Shown: positions 1 through 7,272, numbered from the stretch's first letter. The stretch is DNA of 13,214 nucleotides from an uncultured Collinsella sp. (GCA_900540095.1 UQEO01000054.1:1-13214), one strand, 5' to 3'. Notes: generated by a model from the letters alone, not told the origin. A program made the numbers and translations.

Positions 1-286
1 GTGCGCGAGTCGCCGCGGCCGCGCCCCCCCCCCCCCCCGCCACAAGCGGAGCCTCGGGGCCAATCACCACGAGTCCGCATCCGTGACTCTGGGCAAAGGC
101 CGCCACGGCCGCAGGATCGCAATCGTCGAGAACCACGTTCTCGCCGCAGCTCGCGGTGCCGCCGTTACCCGGCGCAATGTAGAGCTTGCCGGCGCGCGGT
201 GATGCTGCGAGCTTTGCCGCCAGAGCATGCTCGCGGCCGCCGCTGCCCAACAACAGGATGTCGATGGTTTGAGTGTCCGCCTTCAA
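1..286 (-). CDS. purD: Phosphoribosylamine-glycine ligase (GAR synthetase), N-terminal part, cut by the window edge
   Basis: This enzyme joins glycine to phosphoribosylamine with ATP, the second step of de novo purine synthesis in the cytosol. About 95 codons are visible. The N-terminal fold is clear: ILLLGSGGREHALAAKLA, then IAPGNGGTA, then a stretch ending VVIGPEAPLVAG, all typical of PurD. I chose the TTG at 286-284 because GAGGAGG (298-292) sits five bases upstream and there is no nearby in-frame ATG or GTG. It lies downstream of purA on the same strand, which fits a purine gene pair. Just after PLVAG the reading frame enters a run of 15 G, giving a Gly/Ala-rich stretch where the family normally has a short helix start. 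The frame stays open to the edge, but a one-base error there would change everything after it. Confidence 0.85.
   Translation of the reverse strand, partial: MKADTQTIDILLLGSGGREHALAAKLAASPRAGKLYIAPGNGGTASCGENVVLDDCDPAAVAAFAQSHGCGLVVIGPEAPLVAGGGGGAAAATRA
24..38. repeat. Homopolymer of 15 C (15 G on the purD coding strand)
   Basis: Fifteen uninterrupted C residues lie inside the purD reading frame, directly after the codons for PLVAG. A tract this long is prone to slippage in replication and to miscalling in sequencing or assembly, and it lies 24 bases from the window edge. Confidence 0.9.
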
Positions 287-343
287 GGGTGCCTCCTCTA
301 TGGATGAACGGCCCGCCAACCATGCGGACCCATTACAAAGCAA

Positions 344-385
344 ATATACCCCTCGGCCGCCCGCCTGGGCTGCAAAGGGGTATAT
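344..385 (-). terminator. Hairpin between purA and purD, possible terminator or attenuator
   Basis: A perfect 10-bp inverted repeat (ATATACCCCT at 344-353 and its complement at 376-385) encloses a second GC-rich stem (359-362 with 367-370). Read on the minus strand it follows the purA stop by 22 bases and precedes the purD start by 57 bases. No clean T-run follows, only a T-rich ATATTTGCTTTG. It could be a weak terminator, a processing stem or a protein-binding operator ahead of purD. Confidence 0.4.
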
Positions 386-407
386 CGCAATAACCGAATA
401 GTGCCGA

Positions 408-1694
<1,287 letters not shown>

Positions 1695-1760
1695 GTTTAC
1701 TCCTTACATTCATGGACTGTCTACGCGCCACGCCGGCACGCAGAAGCACAAAACATTCCC

Positions 1761-1789
1761 AGTATACCCGTGCAACGGGCGCCTGTCCT
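1761..1789 (-). promoter_or_regulatory. Candidate purA promoter
   Basis: On the minus strand AGGACA (1789-1784) and TATACT (1766-1761) are separated by 17 bases. They match sigma-70 consensus at 4/6 and 5/6. The -35 overlaps the dnaB stop codon. The position, about 65 bases ahead of the purA start, is plausible, but there is no experimental support. Confidence 0.35.
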
Positions 1790-3179
1790 ACTCCTCGGTA
1801 TGCGCCCCATCAAGCTCATAGAACTTGGTGGATGCCGGCAGGAACATCAGGTCGACGTCACCGATCGGGCCCGAACGGTTCTTGGCCACGACGATACGCG
1901 TAACGCCCTCGTCTGGTCGATCGTCACGCGAGGCCTCGGCCTCATCGGCGGAGCGGTCCAAGAACATAACGATGTCGGCGTCCTGCTCGATGGAGCCCGA
2001 TTCACGCAGGTCGGACAGCTGCGGGCGCTTGCCGGTACGGGACTCGACCTGACGCGACAGCTGCGACAGCGCAATGAGCGGGATCTTAAGCTCCTTGGCC
2101 ATGATCTTTAAACCACGCGACATCTCGGAGACCTCGACGGTACGGCTCTCGGAGCGACGTCCCGGCGGAGGACTCACCAGCTGCAGGTAGTCCAGGATAA
2201 TGATGGCCTTCTCCTTGTTGTGGAGCATGCGGCGGCTCTTGGCGCGGATCTCGGTCACCGTGGTGCCGGGCGTATCGTCAATCAGAATGTCGAGCTTAGA
2301 CAAGGTCTGCGTGGCCTCGTTGATATTGGCCCACTGCTCGGGGCTAATGCGGCCCGTACGGAAGTCGCTGATTGAAATCATGGCGTAGGCGCAAATCAGG
2401 CGCTGGGCAATTTCCTTGCCCGACATCTCCAGCGAAAAGAAGCCGACGGTATAGCCCGCAGCGGCGGCATTCAGCGCCAGGTTCAGAGCGAACGACGTCT
2501 TACCCACGGCAGGGCGGGCGCCGATAATGATGAGCTGGCCCTCGCGGAAACCCATGAGCATGCGGTCGAGCGACGGGAAGCCGGTGGGCACGCCCGCGGC
2601 CTGTCCACCGGCCTTACACACTTCCTCGGCCTCGTTATAGGCCTCGACCATAAACTCGGTCAGTGTCTTATAGCTCGACTTGACCTCGCGCGCCGTGACC
2701 TTAAGCAGCTTGCTCTCGGCCAGCTCCACGACCTCCTTGGTGTCGGTGGGGGCGTTATAGGCCAGCGCGTTGATCTCGTTGGTGGCACCGATCAGCTCGC
2801 GCAGCATCGAGTCGCGACGGACGATGGCGGCATGGTGCTGCCAGTTCACGAGCGACAGGGTCTGGCCCATCAGCTCCAAAATGTAGGCCTCGCCGCCCAC
2901 GGCATCAAGCTTGTTGATGCTGCGCAGGTAATCGATCAGCGAGATAGAGTCGATGGGAATGCGGCTGTTGTACATATCGACCATCGCGGTGTAGATGGTC
3001 TTATGAATGGGCCGGTAGAAGTCATCGGGCTGCAGCTCGACCTGGGCCTCCTCGACCACCTCGGGCGACAGCAGCATGGCGGCCAGTACATTGGCCTCTG
3101 CATCTTGGTTTTGAGGGAGACCCAACTTGGAGCCACGGTCCTCGACCGTCAGCCCCGTCTCCCTATCGTCGTATGCCAT
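1788..3179 (-). CDS. dnaB: Replicative DNA helicase DnaB
   Basis: This hexameric 5'-3' helicase unwinds the replication fork and is loaded at the origin. Using the start chosen here it is 463 aa, a normal length. The N-terminal DnaB domain begins around LPQNQDAEANVLAAML (residues 21-36). The C-terminal RecA-like domain has Walker A GARPAVGKT (220-228), the catalytic Glu in FFSLEM (E251), Walker B ILDYLQL (D330) and the arginine-finger region AKNRSGPIGD near residue 435. No intein interrupts the motifs, although dnaB is a common intein site. Three in-frame ATGs lie at 3191, 3185 and 3179. I prefer 3179 because only it has a Shine-Dalgarno-like AGGA at proper spacing (five bases); the longer form adds MRML. 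It follows the rplI operon terminator on the same strand. Confidence 0.97.
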   Translation of the reverse strand: MAYDDRETGLTVEDRGSKLGLPQNQDAEANVLAAMLLSPEVVEEAQVELQPDDFYRPIHKTIYTAMVDMYNSRIPIDSISLIDYLRSINKLDAVGGEAYILELMGQTLSLVNWQHHAAIVRRDSMLRELIGATNEINALAYNAPTDTKEVVELAESKLLKVTAREVKSSYKTLTEFMVEAYNEAEEVCKAGGQAAGVPTGFPSLDRMLMGFREGQLIIIGARPAVGKTSFALNLALNAAAAGYTVGFFSLEMSGKEIAQRLICAYAMISISDFRTGRISPEQWANINEATQTLSKLDILIDDTPGTTVTEIRAKSRRMLHNKEKAIIILDYLQLVSPPPGRRSESRTVEVSEMSRGLKIMAKELKIPLIALSQLSRQVESRTGKRPQLSDLRESGSIEQDADIVMFLDRSADEAEASRDDRPDEGVTRIVVAKNRSGPIGDVDLMFLPASTKFYELDGAHTEE

Positions 3180-3334
3180 GAGCATCCTCATTCATATCGC
3201 TTGCGAGCATCCATAGTATCAGCCACAACCCCAAAACGGGCCGCGCCCCGGCAATCATCACCGAACGAAACGGATGAACGGTCCCGCATTTGGGACTTCA
3301 CCACAACGCATGCCATGGCGCTCGCCAAGCGTAG

Positions 3335-3371
3335 AAAACAAAAGGGCGCCCTGGTCTCCCAGAGCGCCCTT
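3335..3371 (-). terminator. Rho-independent terminator of the rpsF-ssb-rpsR-rplI operon
   Basis: A perfect 8-bp stem (AAGGGCGC at 3342-3349 with its complement at 3364-3371) is extended inside by CTGG/CCAG with a TCTC tetraloop. On the minus strand it is followed by the T-rich TTTTGTTTT (3343-3335). It lies 32 bases past the rplI stop. The rest of the gap to dnaB (3180-3334) shows no gene; a weak TACTAT near 3215 could be a -10 for dnaB, but I see no convincing -35. Confidence 0.85.
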
Positions 3372-3403
3372 CTTAGAACAAGATTGTTGCGTTGCAGCAA
3401 ATG

Positions 3404-3937
3404 CTACTCGGCAGCAGCCTCAGTCTCGACCTCGGCGGTCTCGGCCTCGGCGACCTCAGCGGTCTCCTCAGCCTCGGCAGCGAGCTCCTCGGCGGTAACG
3501 CCAACGAGAACGACAACCTCGGCCTTGATCTCGCGGTACAGCGAGATGGCAACGGTGTGGGCACCGGCAACCTTGATGGGCTTACCGAGCTCGACGCGCT
3601 TGCGGTCGATGTCCATACCGAGCTGAGCCTTGATGGCGTCAGCGATCATAGCGGCGGTAACGGAGCCAAAGAGGATGCCCTCGTCGCCGACCTTGACGTC
3701 AACGGTGACCGTCTTGCCCTCGAAGGCAGCCTTGGTCTCGTTGGCGGTAGCCAGACGGACGGCCTCGCGCTTGGCGATGTTGTTGCGACGCTCGTCAAGC
3801 TGCTTGAGGTTGCCCTTGGTGGCGGCAACAGCGAGCTTCTTGGGGAACAGGAAGTTCTCAGCGTAACCCTGAGCGACCTCTACGACGTCACCCTCGCCGC
3901 CCTTGCCCTTGATCTCATCGAGAAGAATAACCTTCAT
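3404..3937 (-). CDS. rplI: 50S ribosomal protein L9 with acidic C-terminal tail
   Basis: L9 binds 23S rRNA near the L1 stalk, and its long helix reaches towards the neighbouring ribosome. The N-terminal domain is classic: MKVILLDEIKGKGGEGDVV, then the GYAENFLFPKKLA signature (residues 24-36). The C-terminal domain runs to about residue 148 (IKVAGAHTVAISLYREIKAEVVVLV). The family is usually about 150 aa; here residues 149-177 form an extra low-complexity tail of Ala, Glu, Thr and Val with 12 Glu in 29 residues. The ATG at 3937 has GGGAGA upstream. It is the last gene of the operon, 15 bases after rpsR. The tail is unlikely to be part of the rRNA-binding fold; its role is unknown. Confidence 0.97.
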   Translation of the reverse strand: MKVILLDEIKGKGGEGDVVEVAQGYAENFLFPKKLAVAATKGNLKQLDERRNNIAKREAVRLATANETKAAFEGKTVTVDVKVGDEGILFGSVTAAMIADAIKAQLGMDIDRKRVELGKPIKVAGAHTVAISLYREIKAEVVVLVGVTAEELAAEAEETAEVAEAETAEVETEAAAE

Positions 3938-3952
3938 GATGCGTCTCCCTTC

Positions 3953-4219
3953 TTAGCCGCGGTCGCGGTTGCCACGAGAGGAAACCACGGGGACGGTGTA
4001 CGGCAGGAGAGCCATCTCGCGGGCGCGCTTGATGGCGTTGGCGATGTCATGCTGATGCTGCGTGCAAGCGCCAGTGACGCGACGGGGCTTGATCTTGCCA
4101 CGGTCGGTCATGTACTTACGGAGAAGCTGAGTGTCCTTATAGTCGATGAACTCAGTGTTCTCCTTGCAGAACTGGCAGTACTTACGACGCGGCTGACGTG
4201 CAGAAAAATCATTAGCCAT
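3953..4219 (-). CDS. rpsR: 30S ribosomal protein S18
   Basis: S18 pairs with S6 and binds the central domain of 16S rRNA on the 30S platform. At 88 aa it is close to the family length. The core reads YCQFCKENTEFIDYKD, then LRKYMTDRGKIKPRRVTG, then CTQHQHDIANAIKRAREMALLPY, all diagnostic of S18. CxxC near the N terminus plus the later Cys and His suggest the zinc-binding C+ form of S18, though that is inferred from the residues only. The open frame extends upstream, but the ATG at 4219 starts the conserved MANDFSARQPRRKYC and has AAAGG upstream, so I take it as the start. Its partner S6 is encoded two genes upstream in the same operon. Confidence 0.97.
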   Translation of the reverse strand: MANDFSARQPRRKYCQFCKENTEFIDYKDTQLLRKYMTDRGKIKPRRVTGACTQHQHDIANAIKRAREMALLPYTVPVVSSRGNRDRG

Positions 4220-4291
4220 GTCAAAATACCTTTCGTTTGGCAACTTCGGCGAACCGAAGCCGCCTCTCACTCAAAAATAGGTGAACAGCCC

Positions 4292-4744
4292 TTAGAACGG
4301 GATGTCCTCATCGTAGACGTCGACCGCGGGCGGCGTAGCCACCGGTGCGGCAGGACGTGCTGCGGGCGCGGGAGCTGCGGGGGCGTAACCGCCCTGATCG
4401 TAGCCACCCTGGCCACCACGGGAGCTCATAAACTCGATCTCATCGACGATGACCTCAAGCTTGCTCCGGCGCTGGCCGTCGCGCTCCCAAGAGCTGTAGC
4501 GCAGCTTGCCCTCGATCGCGACCTTGTTTCCCTTTGCCAGGAAACGGCTCACGGCCTCGGCGCGCGTGCCGAACATAGTGCAGTCGACAAAGTTGGGATA
4601 GTCCTCCCACTCGCCAGTCTGCGGGTTGCGGCGACGATCGTTCACGGCGACGCCAAAGGACAGAACCTGGGTTCCGCCGGCGGTGGCGCGCAGCTCGGGA
4701 TCACGCGTGAGGTTACCGGTGATGTTCACTCGATTGATGCTCAT
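4292..4744 (-). CDS. ssb: Single-stranded DNA-binding protein
   Basis: SSB coats single-stranded DNA at replication forks and recruits repair and replication proteins through its C-terminal tip. The OB fold occupies about residues 1-110: MSINRVNITGNLTRDPELR, LSFGVAVNDRR, FVDCTMFGTRAEAVSRFLAKG, VAIEGKLRYSSWERDGQRRSK-type strands. A flexible Gly/Ala/Pro-rich linker follows, then the acidic tip DEDIPF that is the standard docking peptide. At 150 aa it is of ordinary length. AGGA lies about 11 bases before the ATG, somewhat far. Placement between rpsF and rpsR is the common bacterial order, which ties SSB supply to ribosomal protein expression. Confidence 0.98.
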   Translation of the reverse strand: MSINRVNITGNLTRDPELRATAGGTQVLSFGVAVNDRRRNPQTGEWEDYPNFVDCTMFGTRAEAVSRFLAKGNKVAIEGKLRYSSWERDGQRRSKLEVIVDEIEFMSSRGGQGGYDQGGYAPAAPAPAARPAAPVATPPAVDVYDEDIPF

Positions 4745-4792
4745 AACTCACTACTTCCTCTTGGGGCACAAGCCCAGTCCAAAACGACAGTC

Positions 4793-5086
4793 TTACTCCT
4801 GGTCGTCGCGACGGACGATCATGTGGCGGACCACAGCGTCGGTGATGCGCAGGACGCGATCAAGCTCGGCGATCTGGGTAGGATCTGCGTGGAAGTTGAT
4901 GAGGGTGTAGTCACCATCGGTGAGGTCGTTGATCTCGTAGGCGAGCTTGCGCTTGCCCCACTCGTCAACGGAGTCGACCTTGCCAGCGCCCTCAGCGATC
5001 GTGGTATCGATACGCTTCATAACAGCGAGACGAGTCTCGGGGTCGAGCGACGGGTCAACAAAGAACAGCAGTTCATAAGCCTTCAT
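4793..5086 (-). CDS. rpsF: 30S ribosomal protein S6
   Basis: S6 forms a heterodimer with S18 on the 30S platform. The 97-aa sequence MKAYELLFFVDPSLDPETR through KRKLAYEINDLTDGDYTLINF and ITDAVVRHMIV covers the whole S6 fold, at about the usual length. The frame is open a little further upstream, but the ATG at 5086 is strongly supported by GAGGAGGTGA just upstream and by homology to the family start. It is the first gene of the rpsF-ssb-rpsR-rplI operon. A leader of roughly 60 bases with a hairpin precedes it and may carry the S6:S18 feedback site known in other bacteria. Confidence 0.97.
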   Translation of the reverse strand: MKAYELLFFVDPSLDPETRLAVMKRIDTTIAEGAGKVDSVDEWGKRKLAYEINDLTDGDYTLINFHADPTQIAELDRVLRITDAVVRHMIVRRDDQE

Positions 5087-5112
5087 ATTGTCACCTCCTC
5101 TGGGCAAATGTG

Positions 5113-5141
5113 GCTTCAGGTCGTGAAGGTGCGCCTGAAGC
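5113..5141 (-). promoter_or_regulatory. Leader hairpin ahead of rpsF, possible S6:S18 autoregulatory site
   Basis: A perfect 8-bp inverted repeat (GCTTCAGG at 5113-5120, complement at 5134-5141) with a 13-base loop lies inside the probable rpsF leader, 26 bases before the start codon. Autoregulation of rpsF by the S6:S18 dimer is established in several bacteria. I cannot match the published bulge motif by eye here, so the role is inferred from position. Confidence 0.4.
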
Positions 5142-5157
5142 AGGAAAAGACTTGGTA

Positions 5158-5186
5158 ATAATATCTTTCAACCTCCCAGGCTGCAA
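5158..5186 (-). promoter_or_regulatory. Candidate promoter of the rpsF operon
   Basis: On the minus strand TTGCAG (5186-5181) and TATTAT (5163-5158) are spaced by 17 bases. The -10 matches consensus at 5/6 and the -35 at 3/6. Transcription would start near 5151, giving a leader of about 65 bases that contains the hairpin at 5113-5141. Confidence 0.4.
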
Positions 5187-5536
5187 GAATGTGCAGCTAC
5201 AACCTCATGACCTCCACATATGTCCATACTCACACGGCATTTCATGCGTCTTCCAACCAAATGCTGACCAAATGCTTGACGGATCTGTGGACAAGATACG
5301 GCACTGCGGGGACAAGCCAAATCAAACCGCAGGTCAGCGAGCGCATGGCTGTGGTCGCGAAATGCATACCAGTGGTTCACAACACCGTTCAAAGATTTTT
5401 AAAATTGCTGCCACGTCGTTTATAAATACTCATTTTGAACAATTTGCCGCATGCAGCCATGCTGGTCAGAGCCCGTTTTTGGCCTCCTGGACCCCATCAC
5501 GAAGCCAAGCGTTTCAAAAAATGCCAACTTTTCTGT
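5187..5536. other. Intergenic region with no supported gene
   Basis: This 350-base divergent spacer separates the rpsF operon from the tRNA-Ser genes. It is richer in A+T than the flanking genes. Open frames here lack good ribosome-binding sites and recognisable protein sequence. One DnaA-box-like TTGTCCACA occurs on the minus strand near 5286-5294, but it stands alone. I see no other feature. Confidence 0.6.
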
Positions 5537-5564
5537 TTGCACTTTGCGGTTCCTCGTGTATACT
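5537..5564 (+). promoter_or_regulatory. Candidate promoter for tRNA-Ser(GGA)
   Basis: TTGCAC (5537-5542) and TATACT (5559-5564) are spaced by 16 bases. The predicted start near 5571 is about 10 bases ahead of the mature tRNA 5' end, a fitting distance. Confidence 0.5.
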
Positions 5565-5580
5565 GACTTTCGCATTTAAC

Positions 5581-5671
5581 GGAGAGTTGTCCGAGTGGCC
5601 GAAGGAGCACGATTGGAAATCGTGTAGGCGTCAAAAGCGTCTCCAGGGTTCAAATCCCTGACTCTCCGCCA
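5581..5671 (+). tRNA. tRNA-Ser (anticodon GGA)
   Basis: The acceptor stem GGAGAGT pairs with ACTCTCC, followed by discriminator G and an encoded CCA (5669-5671). The anticodon stem CACGA/TCGTG encloses loop TTGGAAA with anticodon GGA, reading UCC and UCU. A long variable arm, usual for tRNA-Ser, precedes the T arm CAGGG/CCCTG with loop TTCAAAT. All stems pair. Confidence 0.97.
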
Positions 5672-5680
5672 GTTAATTCC

Positions 5681-5710
5681 AAAGCAGGCCTTCGAGCCTG
5701 CTTTGTTTTT
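5681..5710 (+). terminator. Rho-independent terminator after tRNA-Ser(GGA)
   Basis: A perfect 9-bp stem AAAGCAGGC (5681-5689) / GCCTGCTTT (5696-5704) with a 6-base loop is followed by GTTTTT. It lies 9 bases after the encoded CCA. Confidence 0.88.
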
Positions 5711-5719
5711 ACCCCACGC

Positions 5720-5810
5720 GGAGGGGTGGCAGAGTGGTTGAATGCGGCGGTCTCGAAAACCGTTTGGCCTGTATAAGGTCACGAGGGTTCGAATCCCTCC
5801 TCCTCCGCCA
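5720..5810 (+). tRNA. tRNA-Ser (anticodon CGA)
   Basis: The acceptor stem GGAGGGG pairs with CTCCTCC (one G-U), then discriminator G and an encoded CCA (5808-5810). The anticodon loop CTCGAAA carries CGA, reading UCG. A long variable arm and the T arm GAGGG/CCCTC with TTCGAAT complete a standard tRNA-Ser. It lies only 9 bases after the preceding terminator, so readthrough or a promoter hidden in that terminator is needed for its expression. Confidence 0.96.
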
Positions 5811-5821
5811 TTTTGGTTGAG

Positions 5822-5848
5822 AAAGCTCCCGGGAATGGGAGCTTTTTT
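5822..5848 (+). terminator. Rho-independent terminator after tRNA-Ser(CGA)
   Basis: A perfect 9-bp stem AAAGCTCCC (5822-5830) / GGGAGCTTT (5837-5845) with loop GGGAAT runs into a stretch of six T (5843-5848). Confidence 0.9.
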
Positions 5849-5881
5849 GTTATCGGATCCCCTCTCGGCCGCACATCCCAA

Positions 5882-5949
5882 CCAAACATGTACATCACCC
5901 TCCAAAAACGACATTTTTCGACATCTTTGGAGGCTGATGTACATGTTTG
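5882..5949. repeat. Palindromic repeat, copy A (left side of nuclease gene)
   Basis: A 68-bp element shares 65 bases with copy B at 7091-7158 in the same orientation. Its arms, 5884-5906 and 5926-5948, are complementary at 22 of 23 positions; the exception is a C-C opposition at 5898. The 19-base loop (5907-5925) contains the direct repeat CGACAT-TTTT-CGACAT-like (CGACAT twice). There is no T-run after the stem, so it is not an ordinary terminator. It starts 34 bases after the tRNA-Ser(CGA) terminator and ends 105 bases before the nuclease gene. Confidence 0.93.
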
Positions 5950-6054
5950 CATATCGCACTCGGCGCACGATCGGCCGTTTTGCCGGCATTCGGTATATTT
6001 CCTCACTTCAACGGACATAAGGACTGCATATCGGCATAAAGCGAGAGGTCCCTA

Positions 6055-7062
6055 ATGGATACTCCTGTTCTCATTACGCATAAAACCGCATGGCTCGTCC
6101 ATCATGCGCCACAAGACCTGGTTCAAGCGGTCGCGCAACACGACTACCAGATAGGCGCAAGAGGCCTCTCCACCCAGCAACGCACCGCGCGCATCCGACA
6201 GGCTCTTACCGACTGCGGTATTCCCACTAGCATGCTTGAGACCATCGATATCTCCGTTGTATTTGCCTTCGAGCGAATCCGCGCCAACGGTGTAAATTGC
6301 CACGTTCTTGGCCAAAATCTACCCTACGACCATATTGACGAGCTGTCCCCTGGTATTTTTATCACCGACGAAGCCCTTACCTTCGTATTCGCTGCCGAGT
6401 GGATGGACAGAATCGAATACCTCGAATACGGCTACGAAGTTTGCGGTGACTATCGCATGGGGCTCAATCCCGATGACCTTTACACCGATCAACCAGCTAC
6501 CGCTTCCAAGAACGAAATTGTCGATCTGCTCGATCGGCACCCCGGCAAACCCGGTGCCACACGCGCCCGACTCGCGCTCAGGCATATCTACGACCACTCA
6601 GCCTCACCCATGGAGACCGCATCCGCTATCGCCCTTTCACTCCCGACGAGCGAAGGCGGCGTTGGCATCCGAGGTGTCGAACTCAACAAGCCGCTCGAAA
6701 TCCCTAAACGACTTTGGCATTGCGCCAAAGCTCGAACGCTCAAAATCGACGCTCTTGTTACCTATAAGCGCAGAGAGCTCGGCATCGAATATAAGGGCGG
6801 CTTTCACGACGAGGCCGAACGCAAGGGAGCAGATGCGGAGCGAGAGGCCGTACTCGCCCAAATGGGCTATCGCATCGTCACGCTCACCTCAACGCAATTT
6901 GCCAGCCAACTCGCTTTCCACCGTGCCATGAACAATATCCGCGAAGCACTCGGCATGCCTCGTTGCGTAGATGCCGAGTATCAGCGAAAGCAAAACGAAC
7001 TGCGCAAGGTGCTTATCCGCAACTGGAAGAGCAATCAAGCCGAAGAGTCGCCTTCTGAGTAA
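6055..7062 (+). CDS. PD-(D/E)XK (DUF559/Vsr-like) nuclease-like protein, function unknown
   Basis: The protein is 335 aa and cytosolic, with no signal peptide or membrane segment. The C-terminal part looks like the DUF559/Vsr branch of restriction-endonuclease-like folds: SPMET with E187 on the first helix, D232 in KIDALVTY, GIEYKG with E245 and K247 (D...ExK), H251, then DAEREAVLAQMGYRIVTLT (260-278). The N-terminal ~180 residues hold conserved-looking blocks such as HVLGQNLPYD and CGDYRMG that I cannot assign; similar coriobacterial proteins are sometimes linked to AbiEi-type antitoxins, which is only a recollection. The ATG at 6055 has GAGAGG six bases upstream. Hand counts of three 60-base lines give 30-32 G+C, against 37 in a dnaB line, suggesting transfer. 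Palindromic repeats flank it on both sides and no partner gene is adjacent. DNA cleavage is an inference. Confidence 0.8.
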   Translation: MDTPVLITHKTAWLVHHAPQDLVQAVAQHDYQIGARGLSTQQRTARIRQALTDCGIPTSMLETIDISVVFAFERIRANGVNCHVLGQNLPYDHIDELSPGIFITDEALTFVFAAEWMDRIEYLEYGYEVCGDYRMGLNPDDLYTDQPATASKNEIVDLLDRHPGKPGATRARLALRHIYDHSASPMETASAIALSLPTSEGGVGIRGVELNKPLEIPKRLWHCAKARTLKIDALVTYKRRELGIEYKGGFHDEAERKGADAEREAVLAQMGYRIVTLTSTQFASQLAFHRAMNNIREALGMPRCVDAEYQRKQNELRKVLIRNWKSNQAEESPSE

Positions 7063-7090
7063 CGACGAACCCACTCACCCCGCGCTTTCC

Positions 7091-7158
7091 CCAAACATGT
7101 ACACCACCCTCCAAAACCGACATTTTTCGACATCTTTGGAGGCTGATGTACATGCTTG
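7091..7158. repeat. Palindromic repeat, copy B (right side of nuclease gene)
   Basis: This is the second copy of the 68-bp element at 5882-5949, in the same orientation, starting 28 bases after the nuclease stop codon. It differs from copy A at three places: 7104 (C for T), 7117 (C for A, loop) and 7155 (C for T). The arms 7093-7115 and 7135-7157 pair at 20 of 23 positions as DNA. If transcribed on the minus strand, both stem differences become G-U pairs; on the plus strand both would be A-C mismatches. Confidence 0.93.
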
Positions 7159-7272
7159 GAACCTATGACTGCGCTCAGTCCCTACCGTTTGCCGAGCAAT
7201 GGGGTCGCGAGACCCGCCAACCATGTACTATGTACGGGCATTGTCTAAACTCGCAACTCAAAGGACCCCATC

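Noticed and set aside
1..393. 130-aa Pro/Arg-rich plus-strand frame at the left edge
   Set aside because: The minus strand of the same stretch encodes the clear N terminus of PurD; the Pro run is only the C tract.
3392..5158. 588-aa open frame on the plus strand opposite rplI, rpsR, ssb and rpsF
   Set aside because: It spans four well-supported genes and the gaps between them. It is an effect of high G+C third positions, not a gene.
5286..5294. DnaA-box-like TTGTCCACA in the rpsF upstream region, near ssb and dnaB
   Set aside because: A single box with no cluster, no dnaA or dnaN gene and no AT-rich unwinding region; not evidence of an origin.
5882..5949. Palindromic repeats as ordinary rho-independent terminators
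   Set aside because: The T-run is in the loop rather than after the stem on either strand, and a proper terminator already precedes copy A.
5882..7158. CRISPR-like array from the repeated palindromes
   Set aside because: Only two copies, more than 1.1 kb apart with a gene between them; no spacers and no cas genes.
7202..7215. GGGTC-GCGA-GACCC small stem upstream of the TRIC gene
   Set aside because: Only 5 bp with nothing else around it; short stems like this are expected by chance.
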